From positions 63,315,266 through 63,379,265 of the forward strand of contig NC_083560.1 in the NCBI RefSeq assembly GCF_019925205.1: DNA of 64,000 nucleotides. The letters run 5' to 3'. Origin of the DNA: Metopolophium dirhodum. Its lineage: Eukaryota > Arthropoda > Insecta > Hemiptera > Aphididae. The position numbers and the translations under genes were made by a program. Shown piece after piece: positions 14,001 through 29,700 of this stretch. Each line of letters starts with the position of its first letter. Position 1 is the stretch's first letter. The notes beneath the pieces were generated by a model. The model had not been told where the DNA came from. It saw only the letters and a list, made by a program, of their open reading frames with translations, and ran no database searches.

Positions 14001-17000
14001 AGTGCTGTCAGTCTAATTTATTATATTATTATTATTGTAGTTTTATTTTTCAAATAATTATACCGCATTAATTGGACTACGGAGCCAAAGGGAATAGTAA
14101 TAACAATAATAGTAATAGTAATAATAATAATAATAATAATAATTGTAGATTGTAGATGAGACCTGGCCTTCTGTGTTACGGTGCATTGAGTTTCCCACAC
14201 GCTTAAATAGTCCTTTATTCCACAAAGACGCGGCTTTTCCGGTTTCGCACCATTCTGTGTATCCTGTCTGGGCCCCTGTAATAATACCTAACACGTAGAT
14301 GTTGGCTAATACATCAACGAAACTCGGTGGCCAATAAGACAAAACCCCTACCCCACCCCAACTGTATTTTGTTATTGTACACTAAATATATACGTGTACT
14401 GCTCTTTTAATATATAACCGTGTACCTAAAACTATCATTGACGGTTACAAAACTCAGGGAACCATCGTACACAAACGTTACCGAAGACATTAAAAACGAA
14501 GTTATAAAAAAAAAAAAACACGAAACAATAGCACTAAAACGGCCGTAATTTATGCGGTTTTTGATGAATCTCGACTTGCGCTAACACTGAATTTAACATG
14601 TTTCACCGTACACTCCGAAAAACGTTATTTTTTCCAATTTTATTTGTTACCCTCTTGAGTCTTGAGTTAAATAATCCCGTAAATATTTTTAATCGACACT
14701 CAACTTTTTCCATCAATTGATAATCCATTTCTAGTGAATCGGAATCCATTAAACAATGAAATTTAATGCACTTGAGAGTTTATACTGTCACAATTAACAT
14801 AAACCGCAATGAGTTTGTATTATGGATGTCCGTTAAGTAGGTGCAGATTACACGATCTACATGACTGAGATGAGTGAAATCGCGAAAACAAATATTTGAA
14901 TAATTAATTTACTATAAATAATTAGGTCCGCTGCACCTGAAAATATTACACATTTTGAGTTTGTATTTTATTTTCGTAATCATGTGATTTTTTTTTATTT
15001 AAAACATAATGCGATTACGACGTTTTATAAAAATGATGAAATGATAAGTACAAATAAAATTTACTTGGTGCATAACTATACTTGCAACATTTTACTGGTC
15101 AAATCGTTTTCTAAAACATCGTATTACATCGTTTATTCATGATATAAGATATTATACCCACATTAATTAATAAGATAGCTGAATAAATGTCATTGATATC
15201 ACGACAAACCGATTATGGTTTAATAGTTTAAACATAAATCATAATATTATGTTTACTTTATTGAAGACGAATAACTAATTAATAATATTTCAGACATATC
15301 GTTATTATGATTGTTAAACAAATTTTACTTACTTAGTAATTTTATCTACTGAAATCATTAGAATAATATGTAAAATGTATAGTATACGTTTATCGATAAG
15401 TTCTATGTTATGTGCGTTGCTTACTAGTTTAATACATTTTAAATTCAATCACACAACTTACTGTTTTTTTTAAAAATACATCACAATAGGTACGTCTACT
15501 AAAAATATCAGCTATACATATGTTATAACTTTCCAATCTTGTGGTTTATTGAAACGAATTTGTAATGCTGTGATGTTTATAACGCATTGAAAAACTTTAA
15601 CTTGCCCATTTAACCACAAGTTGACCTGATGTATGTATCGCAATAACTCATAGTTCACATACTATATCATCAAAATAGTATATAAGTGCCTTTGTTGAGA
15701 TGCTTTATTTATGTTTTATTTAAAACAATATAGATAAAAAAACCGTTAAGAGCAACAATATTATCTAACAAAACACAATTCAATTAAAAAAATCTAAATG
15801 TAAATACGATTCCAATGACGACTAAAACCAGGATGTTTTCATAGTGCGATTTGGTTTAAATGCACCATATATACTGGTAAACGGAAGTGCGATCACTGGA
15901 TGGTTTCTTCTCTCACCCTTTTTCGTGTTCAAACTTATTCTAGCACATATTCTTATTATGCCTTTGGCATAGATTGTATATTATCTAATAAAAATTTAAA
16001 AAAATATATAATTATTATATACTGGTAGATGGTAAGTTTTAAATGGTTAATGTTTATATGTACCTATGCGTTGGTGTATATTTGTCTATAAAAATATTTT
16101 AAGACAATCCTAACTATTTTATTGATCAATATTGAAATAAGTGTTGTTTAAGTGCGCACACAAATTAATACAGATATCTTATTTTACCGAGAAAAAAAAT
16201 GGTTATATATTATTATATATTAATTTCGTTACTTCATTTTTAAATTCTGTCGTTGCATTTTATATAAAATTGTACCCAAATAATTTCTTTGTCTCCACGG
16301 TGCGCGGTGGGCTATTTAGTTAGCTACGATATTAATACTGCACAATACCTACAATAACTACTGCAATCGCGATTGTTTCGGTTTTGAGTGAAGTAGTGCT
16401 TATCCTAGTGCTTATCCTAGTGCTGAAAATAACTTGATAATTATTGCAGTATTATTAGGTATATATAATATTAATTACCAGACATTTGTGGTTCGATGCT
16501 TCTCGCGAGCGTGTGAAAATATTTTCCAATGTGTTCCATAGATTCCGTCTGCGCCTTCGTTGTGTATAGAACAAACAATATAAGGTCACCTACGTAAAAC
16601 AAATCGTCACAGGGTCTCATTATGAAAGCTAATCCCCCCCCCCCCCCCCCCCCCGTTGACTGTTTCCAATATTTATAGCAACAATAACATAAAATAAGTG
16701 CCGAAGTCGAGTATATATAATATATATATATATAGAGTACGACATATAAGCCACTACTAATATTGTTTGTAGAAAGTGAAGTGTCCAATCTCGGGCACCG
16801 AATCGATGTTTTCCGTCACGCGGTTAATGTCAACGACGGAGATGTGCGCTCCTCGAAATAATTCTTCGCGTTATTCGCAAAAATGTTGATTTAGCTGCCG
16901 CCGAATGTGTTGATAATGGGTGGTCATCGCAGTGAGTTTTTTCACGCGAGATTCTTTTCACCGTCTTCTTTAATCACGGACGTGACCAGCGATTACCCAC

Positions 17001-20000
17001 GGAGGATGTACGCTCGAAGCCTCCAGCCGTGACAATACAAAATTAATAATAAAATCTGATTGGGATCAGGTACACTATGATGGTGCCTACCCATGTTATT
17101 ATGACCGTTTTAAATAAAGCCCATTGCCCAGAAACAGGACGTCATCGTCGTCGTGTCGTTGTCGTTGTCGTCGTCGTCGTCGTAGCCGTTTTCGATCGTA
17201 TATTATATTGTCTACAATAATAATAATTATTACCATTACAGTGTGGCTGGTGGACAAATCGAGTGAAACTGACTTTTTTTCCTCGACAAAGGGAAATTTA
17301 CCACAATTTCGCGATTATTATACTTATAGACACTGGACACCGCAGCATGAAATGTCAAATTCCACGACCCGTTTATGTGAACCTATTACGATCTTAATTG
17401 TCTTGAAATTCTTGTCAGAATCGTATTACAACTGGTAATTCACATTCACACCACCAGTCGTAACCGATACTTATCTATACTGGTTACATATTATTGAACA
17501 TAACATTATCGTGTAAATCTTTAATCATTTGTTTATTTATTTATTTCTATTATATACAATTGGAACTACTGTTTTTGTAAAACACCCATTACACACGGCA
17601 TTGTACACGGTGTTTTTGAATTTATCATTAACCTCATAATAATATACAGTTATTTAATCTTATCCGAGTATTACGATCCGATTTAATTTCATTAAATCAA
17701 GTGGCCATTTCAGTAATATGATTTCACGATGTATTGTAAAAATATTTCTTGTTTTGTGTTTCATTGTATTTTTTCTATACATTATTTGGCAATGAAATAA
17801 CCAAAACAAAAAAACTGTGTTGACACAGTGCCAAGACAACGGATTGTACACTTTTGTCACAGAATATAATTAAACATAGTTAGTGAATTTTTGTTAATTG
17901 ATTTCTGCCAATGGTAGTTAAAATTTGTAGATGCAAAAAAAAAAATAATAACAGAATAAAACGTACAAAAAATAAAAATATAATACTGCCGAACGCTTAA
18001 TGATCTTGTTTACGGTCACTCCGAACTGGCATCCGTGGGAACATGATTTTTTTTCAACCAGTACTAATAAAATATATAAAACTTATCAGACCATTCATAA
18101 AAAAAAATCATATAATATATTAATATATAAATATATTAATACAAATTAATGCCGGTGGATGACGTCGGTTTGTCTGTATACGTTTACACATTAAATAAAC
18201 CGAATAAACTCGCGGCTACGTAATATTATGTATAATTTTCATTGAAACATCATAACATTATTAGAAAAATTATAATGTAAACATTAAACGACATAATATT
18301 ATATCCAACTAAAATGAAATATTAATGTATTAATAACAATTAAATAAATAAACTATTGAAAACATGGTAACTGCGATATAATAATTAAACGTTTAAAAAT
18401 CCAAAACATTAAATCAAATATAAATAAAACATTCATATTTTAATTTTATATTCATACCGCATTGACAACTTCTCCATTGGCGGATCAACACTATAATATG
18501 ATATAAGAAAACGTACTATCGCGTCGTTGGTGTTAAAATTTATAAAATGGTTTGAAATGTATTCGTCGGTGTAACATTCAAATTAACCAAAGTCAGCCAA
18601 CATAATTTAAAGAACTAGTTATACCTGAATATAATATTTTATGCGTAAGCTAAAAATTGTTTGCGCTGATAGTGTTATAATAGTTTGTCAAGCAGATGTA
18701 ATCTACGTTATACCTAAACGATTACATTTCCGTTAGTATACCATTATTGTAATACAGACACAATTTAATATAAAAATTTCTTTAATTATTCGAAATGTAG
18801 GATCACTCATCTTCTATAAAAATGACCACGGTTCGTTTCGAAGCGTAAAAATACGATTCCGTTTCACCTACTAATTTTGTACTCTAAAACGTTAAACGTA
18901 TACTATAGTACCTATGTATTAAAATACAACCGAAGAAAGTCTGAAAGACATTTTTTCAATGCAACAGTCGGAATATAAACACGACCATCTCCATCAGACC
19001 AGAACATCGATTGTGTTGTTCCTAACCTGCCCCATAATCATTTTTTATTTTTATTTTTTTTTCGTTAACTGATTTCGACTTCATGAATCATGACCATTTA
19101 CACGATCGACCAAAATTGTAATTGTACCCAGACACAAAAACAAATATTATAATATTATGTTACACTTATTTTTGATTCTATAAAATACGGTTTCAAATGT
19201 ATAAGTAATATTTTATTTACACGATAAAAGTACACTGTGGTCATTAAATCAAACTTATGGTGCCGGACGAGCTTACCTGCCTATAACTAGTTTGTTATAT
19301 CGTTTTACTTTTTTAATCTCCGTGTGAAATTAAATTTTATTACTTATCCCATGATTATAAAATATTATGTTATATTATGTTTACAATAATAATAGACCAT
19401 CAATATTACTAATTGCAATAATTCTAAAAAATAAAACGTTCAAAGAAATTAGTTTCATTAAATCGCATTATATTTTAAACACTTACCAACATGGTAAAAT
19501 AATATCAAACATGAATAATATCGATATATATTTAAGCAACTACGCCATCGGAAAAAAAAAAAAAAAAAACCAAAAACGTGTTTCATAAATTAATTCGAAC
19601 GTTTAACGATATACCATTGAGATAGCGGTTTGCTTATATTATTATTATGTACATACCATAAATATATGTTTCTATATAAATAATGCATTTGTGATTATAT
19701 TATAAAAGTTTCCAAGGGAGAACACACACACTCACAGATGGGTTACGGGAGCGACCGTTCGCGGCGTTCGTTTAAAGTTTTTCTTCTTTTCGTCCGGTAT
19801 CGTGTATCTAATATACTATATACGCGATACACCTATAATAGGTGAAAAGGGGTCTTTGGGCTGTTGAATTAAAAAAAAAAAAAAGAAAGAATATATATCA
19901 AACCGCATCGTGTGTATGTTATGACTTACGAAACGGGTGGTGCGTAGTGGATATATAATATAATACACACGCTGTTGTAAAAGGGATGTGCCGTGTCCGT

Positions 20001-20525
20001 GTGATCCGAAAGAATAGAAGGAAGGAAAAAAACTGGACTGTTGCACGCCATCATTAAATATATTTTACGTCTAGAATAGTGGTCGGTCGCTGTAGTAGTA
20101 TATATAGTAGCCGTATAGTCGTCGGTGTAGTAGTGGTTGTATAGTAATAATAATTGCCCGTCGCTCTGTATCCGTGAGTGGGTCCGGCGCGGCGGCGGCG
20201 GCGGCGGCGGGGCACCTGTCGCCTCGGCACCTGCAACCTGCGGCCCAACTTCCGGTTTTTTCCTACTCCTCCTCCTCCACCTCCTCTCCTCCTTCTTCTA
20301 CTTCTTCTTCTTCTCTTCTTCTTCTTCTGCTCTTCCTCCTCATACTCCTCCCCCTTCATCGCATCGTCCTCCACAAGCCTATCCCGTCGGCTTCGGAGCG
20401 GTCGTCGTCGTCGTCGTCGTCGCGTTATTAACCGATTGATGATCGTAATTCGGACGACGACTACTATTAGGTCTCGTCAATAGAGTCAACCTGGCGTCTT
20501 GCCACAAGACTGCGTCTGCGGTGTG

Positions 20526-20567
<42 letters not shown>

Positions 20568-23500
20568 CGTGTGCGTAAGAGCGCGAGCGTTTGTATACGC
20601 CTCTACACGAGGACCTCAACTTTTCCAGAATAATCGTATATTATATGTTCCTTGGACCTGCTATAATATAATAATATTATAACGAAACCGCGCGCGAGAT
20701 GTGAATGAGAGAGGTGCGCAAGAAGTGGTGCCCACGCCTGATGGAGGTCAAACAACTTATATAAATGAAATACACGCATCAAAACATTATTCTCATAAGT
20801 GGGAAAAAAAAAAAAAAAAAAAATACAAACGTAATGTAACAACAATAATGTGTCTGAAATGTACGAAAAATGAATCATATTTTTGTTTTCACTTCCCTCC
20901 AAATGATAACAACCCACGTCGAGCGATATAATATTTTAACGCACAACACCCGCCGCCACATGGATATTACGCAGAAGGGCGTTCATCTGTCCCGGTTATC
21001 TAAATATAATATAATACATGTTCACTGTGTCGACTGTCATAATAGCTGTAATTAGGTTATCAATTATCGTATTTTAAAAGTTGTGAACACGCCACCAATG
21101 TCCCGGCAAAGAATACCCCCACGCGTTGTACCTATTATACCGACTGTTTAATAAATTCATAATTTGTCTTATTCGTATACGACTACAACTATTATCTGGA
21201 CGACAATAATTATATATTTTAGTTTAACAATCAGATTTTAGAAAAGAAAAAAAAGTTAAATTTATCAACTTATCGATGAAGTTGTTTAGCGTTCTGCTGC
21301 CGCTATTATTTCCCCAAACAACGTGTATATGTATATAAAAACCCAAGTGTATAGTAAAATCGATACTTAGCGTAAATACAAAACTTCAATAGAGCCGCCG
21401 AGTTTTAATGTTTAAGAAATAACAATAAAAAACACGTAATCAGTTTCTGGTACACGTGTGCTTTATGACAATAGACACAATCGTAAAATAATTGTTGAAT
21501 CTTAAGAACGTACAACACTTCTAGAAACTTTTAACCAATGCCTAAATTACTTATTAGTTATTAGCGAAAAACTTTTTAAATGCGTTTAGACGCGTAAACG
21601 CGTTTATTTTCTATAATATTACTAAAAAAGAGGTCACTATTATGAAAATAGATGATAGTGTGCAGTTGTGTGTGTTTACCATGAACAAACACATTTTTTA
21701 AAAAAATATTAACGCTTTATATTTGTTACAAGAATCATGATATTGTATTGTTGTGCATGTGAAAATATAATCTTAATACAAATATTACGATTTTTATATT
21801 TTTTTTTCTGTGCGCGTTCTAATTTGTTTTTAAATCCATACTATTATTTTATATCTTTCTATTTTTAATTCTATGGCAAGGTAGATATTAAAAGTAATCC
21901 ACGACATTTTAGTGTTAACAATACTCAATGAGAGGTTTAGGACTTAGGACAAATAATTAATTAAAATAGTAACGCAATAAAAAGGTCATTCATATACAAA
22001 ATATCTGTTTATATATTTAAAATATTTTCTGTTCTATTCCAGAAAGAGGGTTATTAAATTCCAAGTGACACTTTATAAATAATATATTATTTATTGTATG
22101 CAATAAAAGAAAATGTTAGTTTATGTCACAGTAAACTTAGTATAAATAATTATCGACCACAATAAAAAGGACCTCAAAAAAGTATTAATTTTAAGACTTT
22201 GCAATCATTATAGGTGAACCCACATATTGTATCAATTATTTTAGATAAATAGGTACTAATTTATAGTTACCCATAATATAATAATATAGTATATTCATAT
22301 TAATATGTAATCATATCGTATTAATAATGTTAATATTTACTTTTAAAGCATATTAACGATTTTGTAATATCCTCCACACAACGTTTGATTGTTTAGCCGA
22401 GTTTTATTTAAACAACCAGAAGGTAATTCATAACAATCAGGATGTGTTGAATAGCAATAGGTACTGAAAATTCGAACAAAATAATATTTACCTACACCAT
22501 CTAAATAAATTGCAAAATAATAATTATTGAGAGTGGACGTTTTCTTCAGTTTTATACAGTCGTAATATTTTTATTCTGAGGATATGCTACACTGATCGTA
22601 TAATAGTCAATAGTCATAGACCATAGTATAATAAATAATAAATTATTATTAAAATGTTCATGCAATGAATACATTTCATTTTTGGTTTTTCGACAATATA
22701 TAATATTATGAAATTTTAATATCTAGACAAAAATAATCAACTTTTGTTAAATATATTTCAAAAAATAACAGGTGGTCAAAAAACACCTTGCGCAATGTAC
22801 CTATAGTATGAGCACATCAGTAATCGAGGAAAACACCTGGGACGGCTGTAAGAGTCACTACATCGTCAGGTGTTCTGTCGAGGGCGATTTGGTCCAAACT
22901 TTTGTGTTCGGCTAATCTAACAAGAATAATATTATCGTAATAAAAAATATGTGAAAATTATATCATAATTGTCGGTTTTTTCTTGTGCGTTTTAATGACC
23001 GGAAATCGTGTAGGAAAATAATAATATTTTAATAACATCATCCTAGCCCAACCCGTTTGTGGATGAAGTATACATTGCGAAAATACAATATATTATTGGC
23101 GTTTTCCTTTCACTCATCGATGCGTGTGGTTTCACACACTTGCAACACACGCGTTGTACTCCATATATTTTAACGCCCTTTTGACATTCAATCTCAGACG
23201 GAGAGTGAAAAAAATACCACGACCCCTGCTTAAGACGCACTCCAAATTGGTCCGATGTATTATTAGCCATGTACGTATTATGTAGTACAAATATAAAAAT
23301 AGTACATTTGGGCCGTACGATTTTCGCATAATAACTCCGTTAAACGTCAACAAAATATTGTGTTGTTTTTTTAAACACCCCTCTCCCACGTAGACACTTG
23401 ATGATAATAATAATAATACCGTGTGGTTTCGTATCGCACACATCTTGACGAGGTATACACTCTCGGTTAGAGACGGTTCCAGCTGCTTACCATATGTACA

Positions 23501-26500
23501 TTTATGATGCCCCTTTTGAGCTGTTTTAGTAATTAATAGACCGGTCTTTATTTTAATATTTAAAAATACACATTTTGTGTATGTATGAGGTCAGTTTATA
23601 TATTTTTTCACTTTGAATACTGTGAGAGTCGATACACGTTGTAAAGCGGAAAAATCATTATAATAATATGATCGTAATTAAATGCTTTTACTTTTATAAA
23701 ATGTGTGGGCAGTATAGGTAGATACTAACGTACAGAAATGTATTATGTATTTCTACGGGTACTTTCATTCGTAAAATATTCTTACCCACAAAATGTGTTT
23801 GAAATTATATTAATTTCGGAAATGCAAAATGTATTAGTTTTGCAATAATCTGCAATGACTTAACTGTATAATACAACGCTGATAAAAAAATAGTGTGCTT
23901 GAAACGTATTGTACGTATAAAAATAATAATTTCATGAGAAGGTTTTCGCATCAATATTTACATAATGCAGATTAAATATATTTACCAATTACGATGTAAT
24001 TAAATATACTTATTCAATGTACCTAGTTATTAGTAATTTACATTTTAATTGCTACAATGAAATATGATAAGTATGATAGGAAATTATTTTACTGAAATAT
24101 AACAAACATATTATATTATATTATATATATTTTATACGTCGAAGTCAATGCATCACATATTTGTTTAAAAATAAAAATTATTAACAACTTCGACCGTAAA
24201 ATAAAATAACTATAAATTCCTAGTATCAATTTTGTAAAATTAAATGCATATATAGTATTATTTTATAAATGAATAATAAAGCAGTAATGATAGTATTGAC
24301 ATGTTTTTATATTAATCATTACAATTAATAACCCTAGACTATAATAAAATTGTTACTTCGTGATACAAACGAAACTTCATAGTTTTATAATTATAATTTT
24401 TGCCTTTTAACAGAAATATTATTGTAAAATTAATATTCTATTGGAAAAATTTCATGTTTTTTTTTTATGTGTTACTTGAGCCTTCAAGCATCACATTTCT
24501 CACGTGATATTACATAATGATAGAATATTATATTATACAATAAAATTACTAATTATTGTTGGATAATTTTCGTTGTACAAAAGAAAATATCTTTTTAATT
24601 GACAATGTTATGATAGTTTTAGATATTATATCTAATAATTGTACAATATAAAACTATATGCTAAATAAATAATGAAGGTATAGGTAGAATATATAATATA
24701 TATATAAAATTAGTTTTAGATTTATGCAATTTTTCACCTTAATTATTACACGATTCACAACGGTTCTAAACTTTATAAATGATAAATCCTTTTTTTTATC
24801 ATTCTTTTTCAAACATTAAAACTGTGTTTCATTACTTATTTATGGATTCTGAAATCTAAATATCGAACATCGAATCAACAGTTTATTATTTAAAACATTT
24901 TAGTTTTCGATGAGGTGGGTAGTGGCCAACGGGGCCTGAACTCGTTGATTTCACTTGCCACTACAATGTTTCATTTATGCAGTTGATTAAATAATATCAA
25001 CTTGACAATATTAGAAAACTATATAGACAATATGGGTCACAAATTTGAGTATACCAAATTAAACAAATATTATTCTTAATTACGTAATTGATAAAAAAAA
25101 AAAACAAGGAACTGACAAAATTATTATCCAACTTTAAAAGAAATCATGCTATTTAAAAAAAACTTAAAGTTTCTTTGAGATTAAATTGATTAAATTTTTA
25201 TTTTATTGGACATTTGCATTTAATATAATATAATACCTATGAATATTTAATATGAACCTATCGGAGATGTTTGAAAAAGTGAGCAAGGCAAGTTGTCTAA
25301 CGATTACCTGTTTACCGTGTAATTTTGATCGAGACTTGTATTTTAATTTATTAATTACGAAAACGGCAAATCGTTATCATCCTTACACTACTGAATAAAA
25401 TATCTCAAGCTATTTAAACATAATTCGTATGCTACATCCGCACACGGCACACGCATAATTTATATTATAGTTATATACAATTTATTTTAATTTTTTCAAA
25501 AAATAATACTCTTAATTTTTAAATCTAGATTTTCCATTAAAACCGGATACAATTATTGTTTTCGCCTTCCAAATAATACACAATTATCAAGTTTCTCACG
25601 ATTTGTTTTGAAAATAATAGTTTTACTTTTAATTCTACAGTAGTAGAATACACACACCCATTCTTAAAATAAACATTACAGCCCCAATAATCCCGGCTAC
25701 GCCACCGGAAAGTGCATAAATTATGCGGTTTTTAATTGTTTAATCTTTACACTTCAATAATAAATTACAATGTTTGAAAAAATATAGAAAAAACGACTAC
25801 TCTCGATTTTTATGTTCGTACACACAATACCGTCAGTTGTTATTCATTTGAGTCGATTATTTAATGTGGAAAAAAAATGACACACACGAGACAGTAATTA
25901 TTTATCGATCATTTACATGCGTAGGCTAAACCGAAACAAAACAGATGGACCATGCGCTAATCATCACGTTAGATTTAAACCATCGATAAGACACCATAAC
26001 TGCAACGTGGTTATAACATGAAACCACAGTTGTACCGGAATGGAAACATTATCCATATATATATTTTTTTATTATTAAAACACGTTCAACGGTGGTAATA
26101 AAAATACAAACATATCGCATAAACATTGTTTTAAGACATACGCAGATACCTACGTTTGTGCGCAACGTTTTGTATTTAAATAAAATTATAACATTTGTCA
26201 ATCAATTATGGTTTTTATAATGTCATTCACCTATATAATATAAAATATTATTATTATTATTATTGTTATTATTATATCAGGTTTTTACATAATAATATTA
26301 TATTATGTTCGAAATTACGTATATGTCGTAAAGCAGGTTTCTTATGCAGTATGTAGGTACATGCACTACGTTTTAGGCGTGTGAAAATATACTAAATGTG
26401 GGTTTTTTTTTTGTTAATTAACATTTGTGCCCGGACTAGCTGTGGTTTAAGTATACAACAGAAAATAAAAAATAATTGAATATACTTAATCCAAACTAAT

Positions 26501-26668
26501 TCATTTTTAATCATACACCTACTTGCACATAAATGGAACCCAACTAACCAAAACTATGAACTTACAATATTATATTACGTAATAATATTATATTATTATA
26601 ATTTTTTTTAAAAGTTACAACAATAAATTTAAATGTAAAACTTTTACGTCAAATACATAACTATTACA

Positions 26669-26700
<32 letters not shown>

Positions 26701-29700
26701 CAAATTATGAAAAATTACCAGTTTTAATTAAACATTATGCGCATTTTTACTCCAGTAAAAAATACTTGAAAATGTATAATAAGTTATGGAAAGTACCTAT
26801 TATAATAATACAGAACTACTCATAAAGTGTGTTTACAAATTATTATATTCTGTGATAGTAACTTCCGAATCGATGTTAGCATAAAACAGATGTATGCACC
26901 TATAACGGATTTCATGTAGTAGTTCATTATAAACGTATGTAGGTAGTATGTATCATGGTAACTTAATATTGAAAACGATGTTTGTATATCAAAGCATTGA
27001 CGGTTAGATAAAGCTAATTGTATTATATTATAAGTTTCAAATAATATGTAAAATATTATGCTATATTGATATTGGAAATTACGAGAAGGTATAACATAAT
27101 GATCTCAAAAATCCAATTAATAATTTTAATTACGTTCGAGATCAGAAACGACCATCCAACAAGACGTCCCAAACTTGACTTTTCGCAATAAACAGCATAA
27201 TAAAAGTACCTACTCATCTTTTTTGTTTTTTTAGAAACACGTTTAATTACATTTCGTTTTAGGGTATTTTTATAATATAATATTATGGTGCTCAATATAT
27301 TGTTCGTAAAAAAATAATGCAACCGCCACCCATATTATATCATATTATTATTCATCAATTAATATCGTAAACAATATTCATGGCGTATATTGTTTGTACA
27401 CTTAAACGAACAATCGCGCTTGTCTGATACACTTGGATTGGAATTATTTAAGTTCGTTTATTTATCATTTTCATCCTCGTTAACGGGATTTCGTTAACGA
27501 TTAGATATTATCATCGTTCCCCGCCAAGTATAATATAATAATATTGTGACAACGCTGGTGGGACGTAAACAAAAACAGTTAATAATGTGCTCGTTTTGCT
27601 TTTTTAAACGTATCTATAGTGTGTTATATTTAAGACTACAGTGGACACTATTATAATACAAGTAAACTAGAAATATAATCCGATCCATTGTACGAGGTTA
27701 TAATATTATTAACTTTAAAAAAAAAATAAATATCCGTTGTTATTGGTCAAATTGTCGATTTCATTGTATTGCTCCTATTATAATATTATTATCTCGTCGT
27801 AACGATCTATAGAAAAATATAGTGATTAAAACACGCAATGTTGTGACTTTGATAATATAATTACAATTTTTCATTTCTTGTTTATATAGTGACGACGTTC
27901 AAACAGCAAAAGTTCAGGGTGGAACCGAAAAACGTTAACGCTCGAGAAGGTTCGAATGTGACGTTGCTCTGCGAAATCGACGACCTCACTGGTGATGTCC
28001 AGTGGACTAAAGACGGTTTAGCTCTGGGTAGGTTAATCGCGTTATGCAAATGTTATTATTTCGGACAGAATGTTGACCTTTTTTAATAGCCGCAGTGAAT
28101 CGTCTGGCCGGCCGGCAGGGGACGTCCAGAAATTTACTGTATATACTATATAATACACAGAGGGCAAAAATGTGGACGAAATAAAAAAAAAAAATCGGCA
28201 CTGCAATATAAAAACGCTTATAATAATAATAATATGTCTCAATTACAGGTTATGCAGCCGAAATACCGGGACATCCGAGGCACTCTATGATGACCGATCC
28301 CGGAAATGGGGTGTACAATTTACTTGTCAGAAATGTGACAATAACGGATGATGCGCTGTACCAGTGTCAAGTGAGCCCCGGGCCGGCGGCGGGGAGCAAA
28401 CCAATTAGATCATCGGCCACGTTGTCCGTCCTGAGTGAGTATCATCACCGCATCACTGCCGTTTTAAGTTTCATAATACATACCCATATACGCACTGCAG
28501 TTTCCAATGACAATTTTAATGTGCCCAACAGTTATTAGGAAACTTCTGCTAAATTGAATCCGTTCAGTCTGAATTTTTAATCACATTATTGACTGTACGC
28601 TGTCAAATCATAAACGCTGTAAATACATATACATATACATCATTTTATATATATATTAAATATAAAGGTTAGGTTATATATATATATAGTATGGTATACG
28701 TTATGTACGCATACATCAGTTTAGTTTATCGTCACAAGAGCCCCGTATATACATAATTATTGTGTTTGTCGTTTCGTACGAACAAAAATCGATAAAATTT
28801 AAATATGTGGTAACAGTAGCGACGGAATAAAATTAATTAAGTCCGTAGCTTCGAAAAAACCACTGAATACAATCACAGATTTTGATCGTAATCATTATAA
28901 TATTATTTTTCTAGCGCTCGAACGCACACACACACCAGGACCCAATATTTTTAACCAGTATTTACATAAATAGAGTTGTATAGGATCGTGTGAATTAACA
29001 TAACCGTTGCCCTATGATATTTATTTATTTTTTTATTTATACTAGCCACACCGAGATTTTTTATTAAAATGTATACGCCAACAGGAGAAAATACACTTAT
29101 TAGCTCCAATCTAGTGTAATAAGATTGTATACTATTGTGATACTTACGACGTCATTCTTTTCTGTTTTTTTTTCTGTTAAAAAAGCTGTTGATCTGTTGA
29201 CATATTTGTATATACCTACTTATTTTGTTTAATTATTTTCAAGAAGTATGTCAATAGTGAATAATTATTGTACAGAGTTCACATCGTATTTTAATTTTTT
29301 TTTTTTTGTTCTTCGTCTTTGGGAAAAACTAATTTATTTTTGCTGACCAATAGTGCCTATAATAATATATAATAATAATAAATAAATAACTATGACGCCT
29401 AAATTTCGTTTCAATTGACTGATTACTGAGACGGAGGTAGGCGTACGATTAAAACGCACTAAATAACTTCTTCGAGATTTTAGAGAAATAAAGTACCTAT
29501 ATATTATATTTGGGTACACACTACACACGTTACTTGCCCCGTAATTGTTCAGTGCCTATTGCAGTATGCTATATACTATTGTGTGGGCTGTTTAACGAGT
29601 CGATTTGTTTTTTTTTTAGGTATAATGAGTACACCTTCTTTTTATACCATGCATTACTAATAACCCGATTTTTATCCAGTCGCTCACATCGGCGTAACAA

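Larger units (their letters stand above)
19720..20720. promoter_or_regulatory. GC-rich low-complexity island in intron 1
   Basis: The island contains a GGC run (20189-20211), a long CT-rich pyrimidine tract (20263-20360), a GTC run (20401-20422) and a GT run (20520-20564). Its look resembles the promoter region at 7000-8000. Overlapping ORFs in every frame are homopolymeric and not believed. It might be an internal promoter. Confidence 0.3.
8064..27889 (+). other. Intron 1 (19.8 kb)
   Basis: The intron separates the signal-peptide exon from the ectodomain. Most is AT-rich with no exon-like signal. Exceptions are a hAT-like repeat end (11881-11948), a GC-richer patch (14150-14342), CpG-rich islands (16480-17260, 19720-20720), an E-box-bearing patch (22769-22915) and a GC-richer patch (23040-23470). 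A long first intron with such islands commonly holds enhancers or alternative first exons; none is proven here. Confidence 0.8.

Noticed and set aside
20054..20483. Poly-Arg, poly-Gly, poly-Ser and poly-Val ORFs in several frames
   Set aside because: All are translations of trinucleotide runs in the GC-rich island.
23043..23443. Two overlapping minus-strand ORFs of 75 and 103 codons
   Set aside because: They overlap in different frames, have no recognised domain and lie in a patch better read as regulatory DNA.
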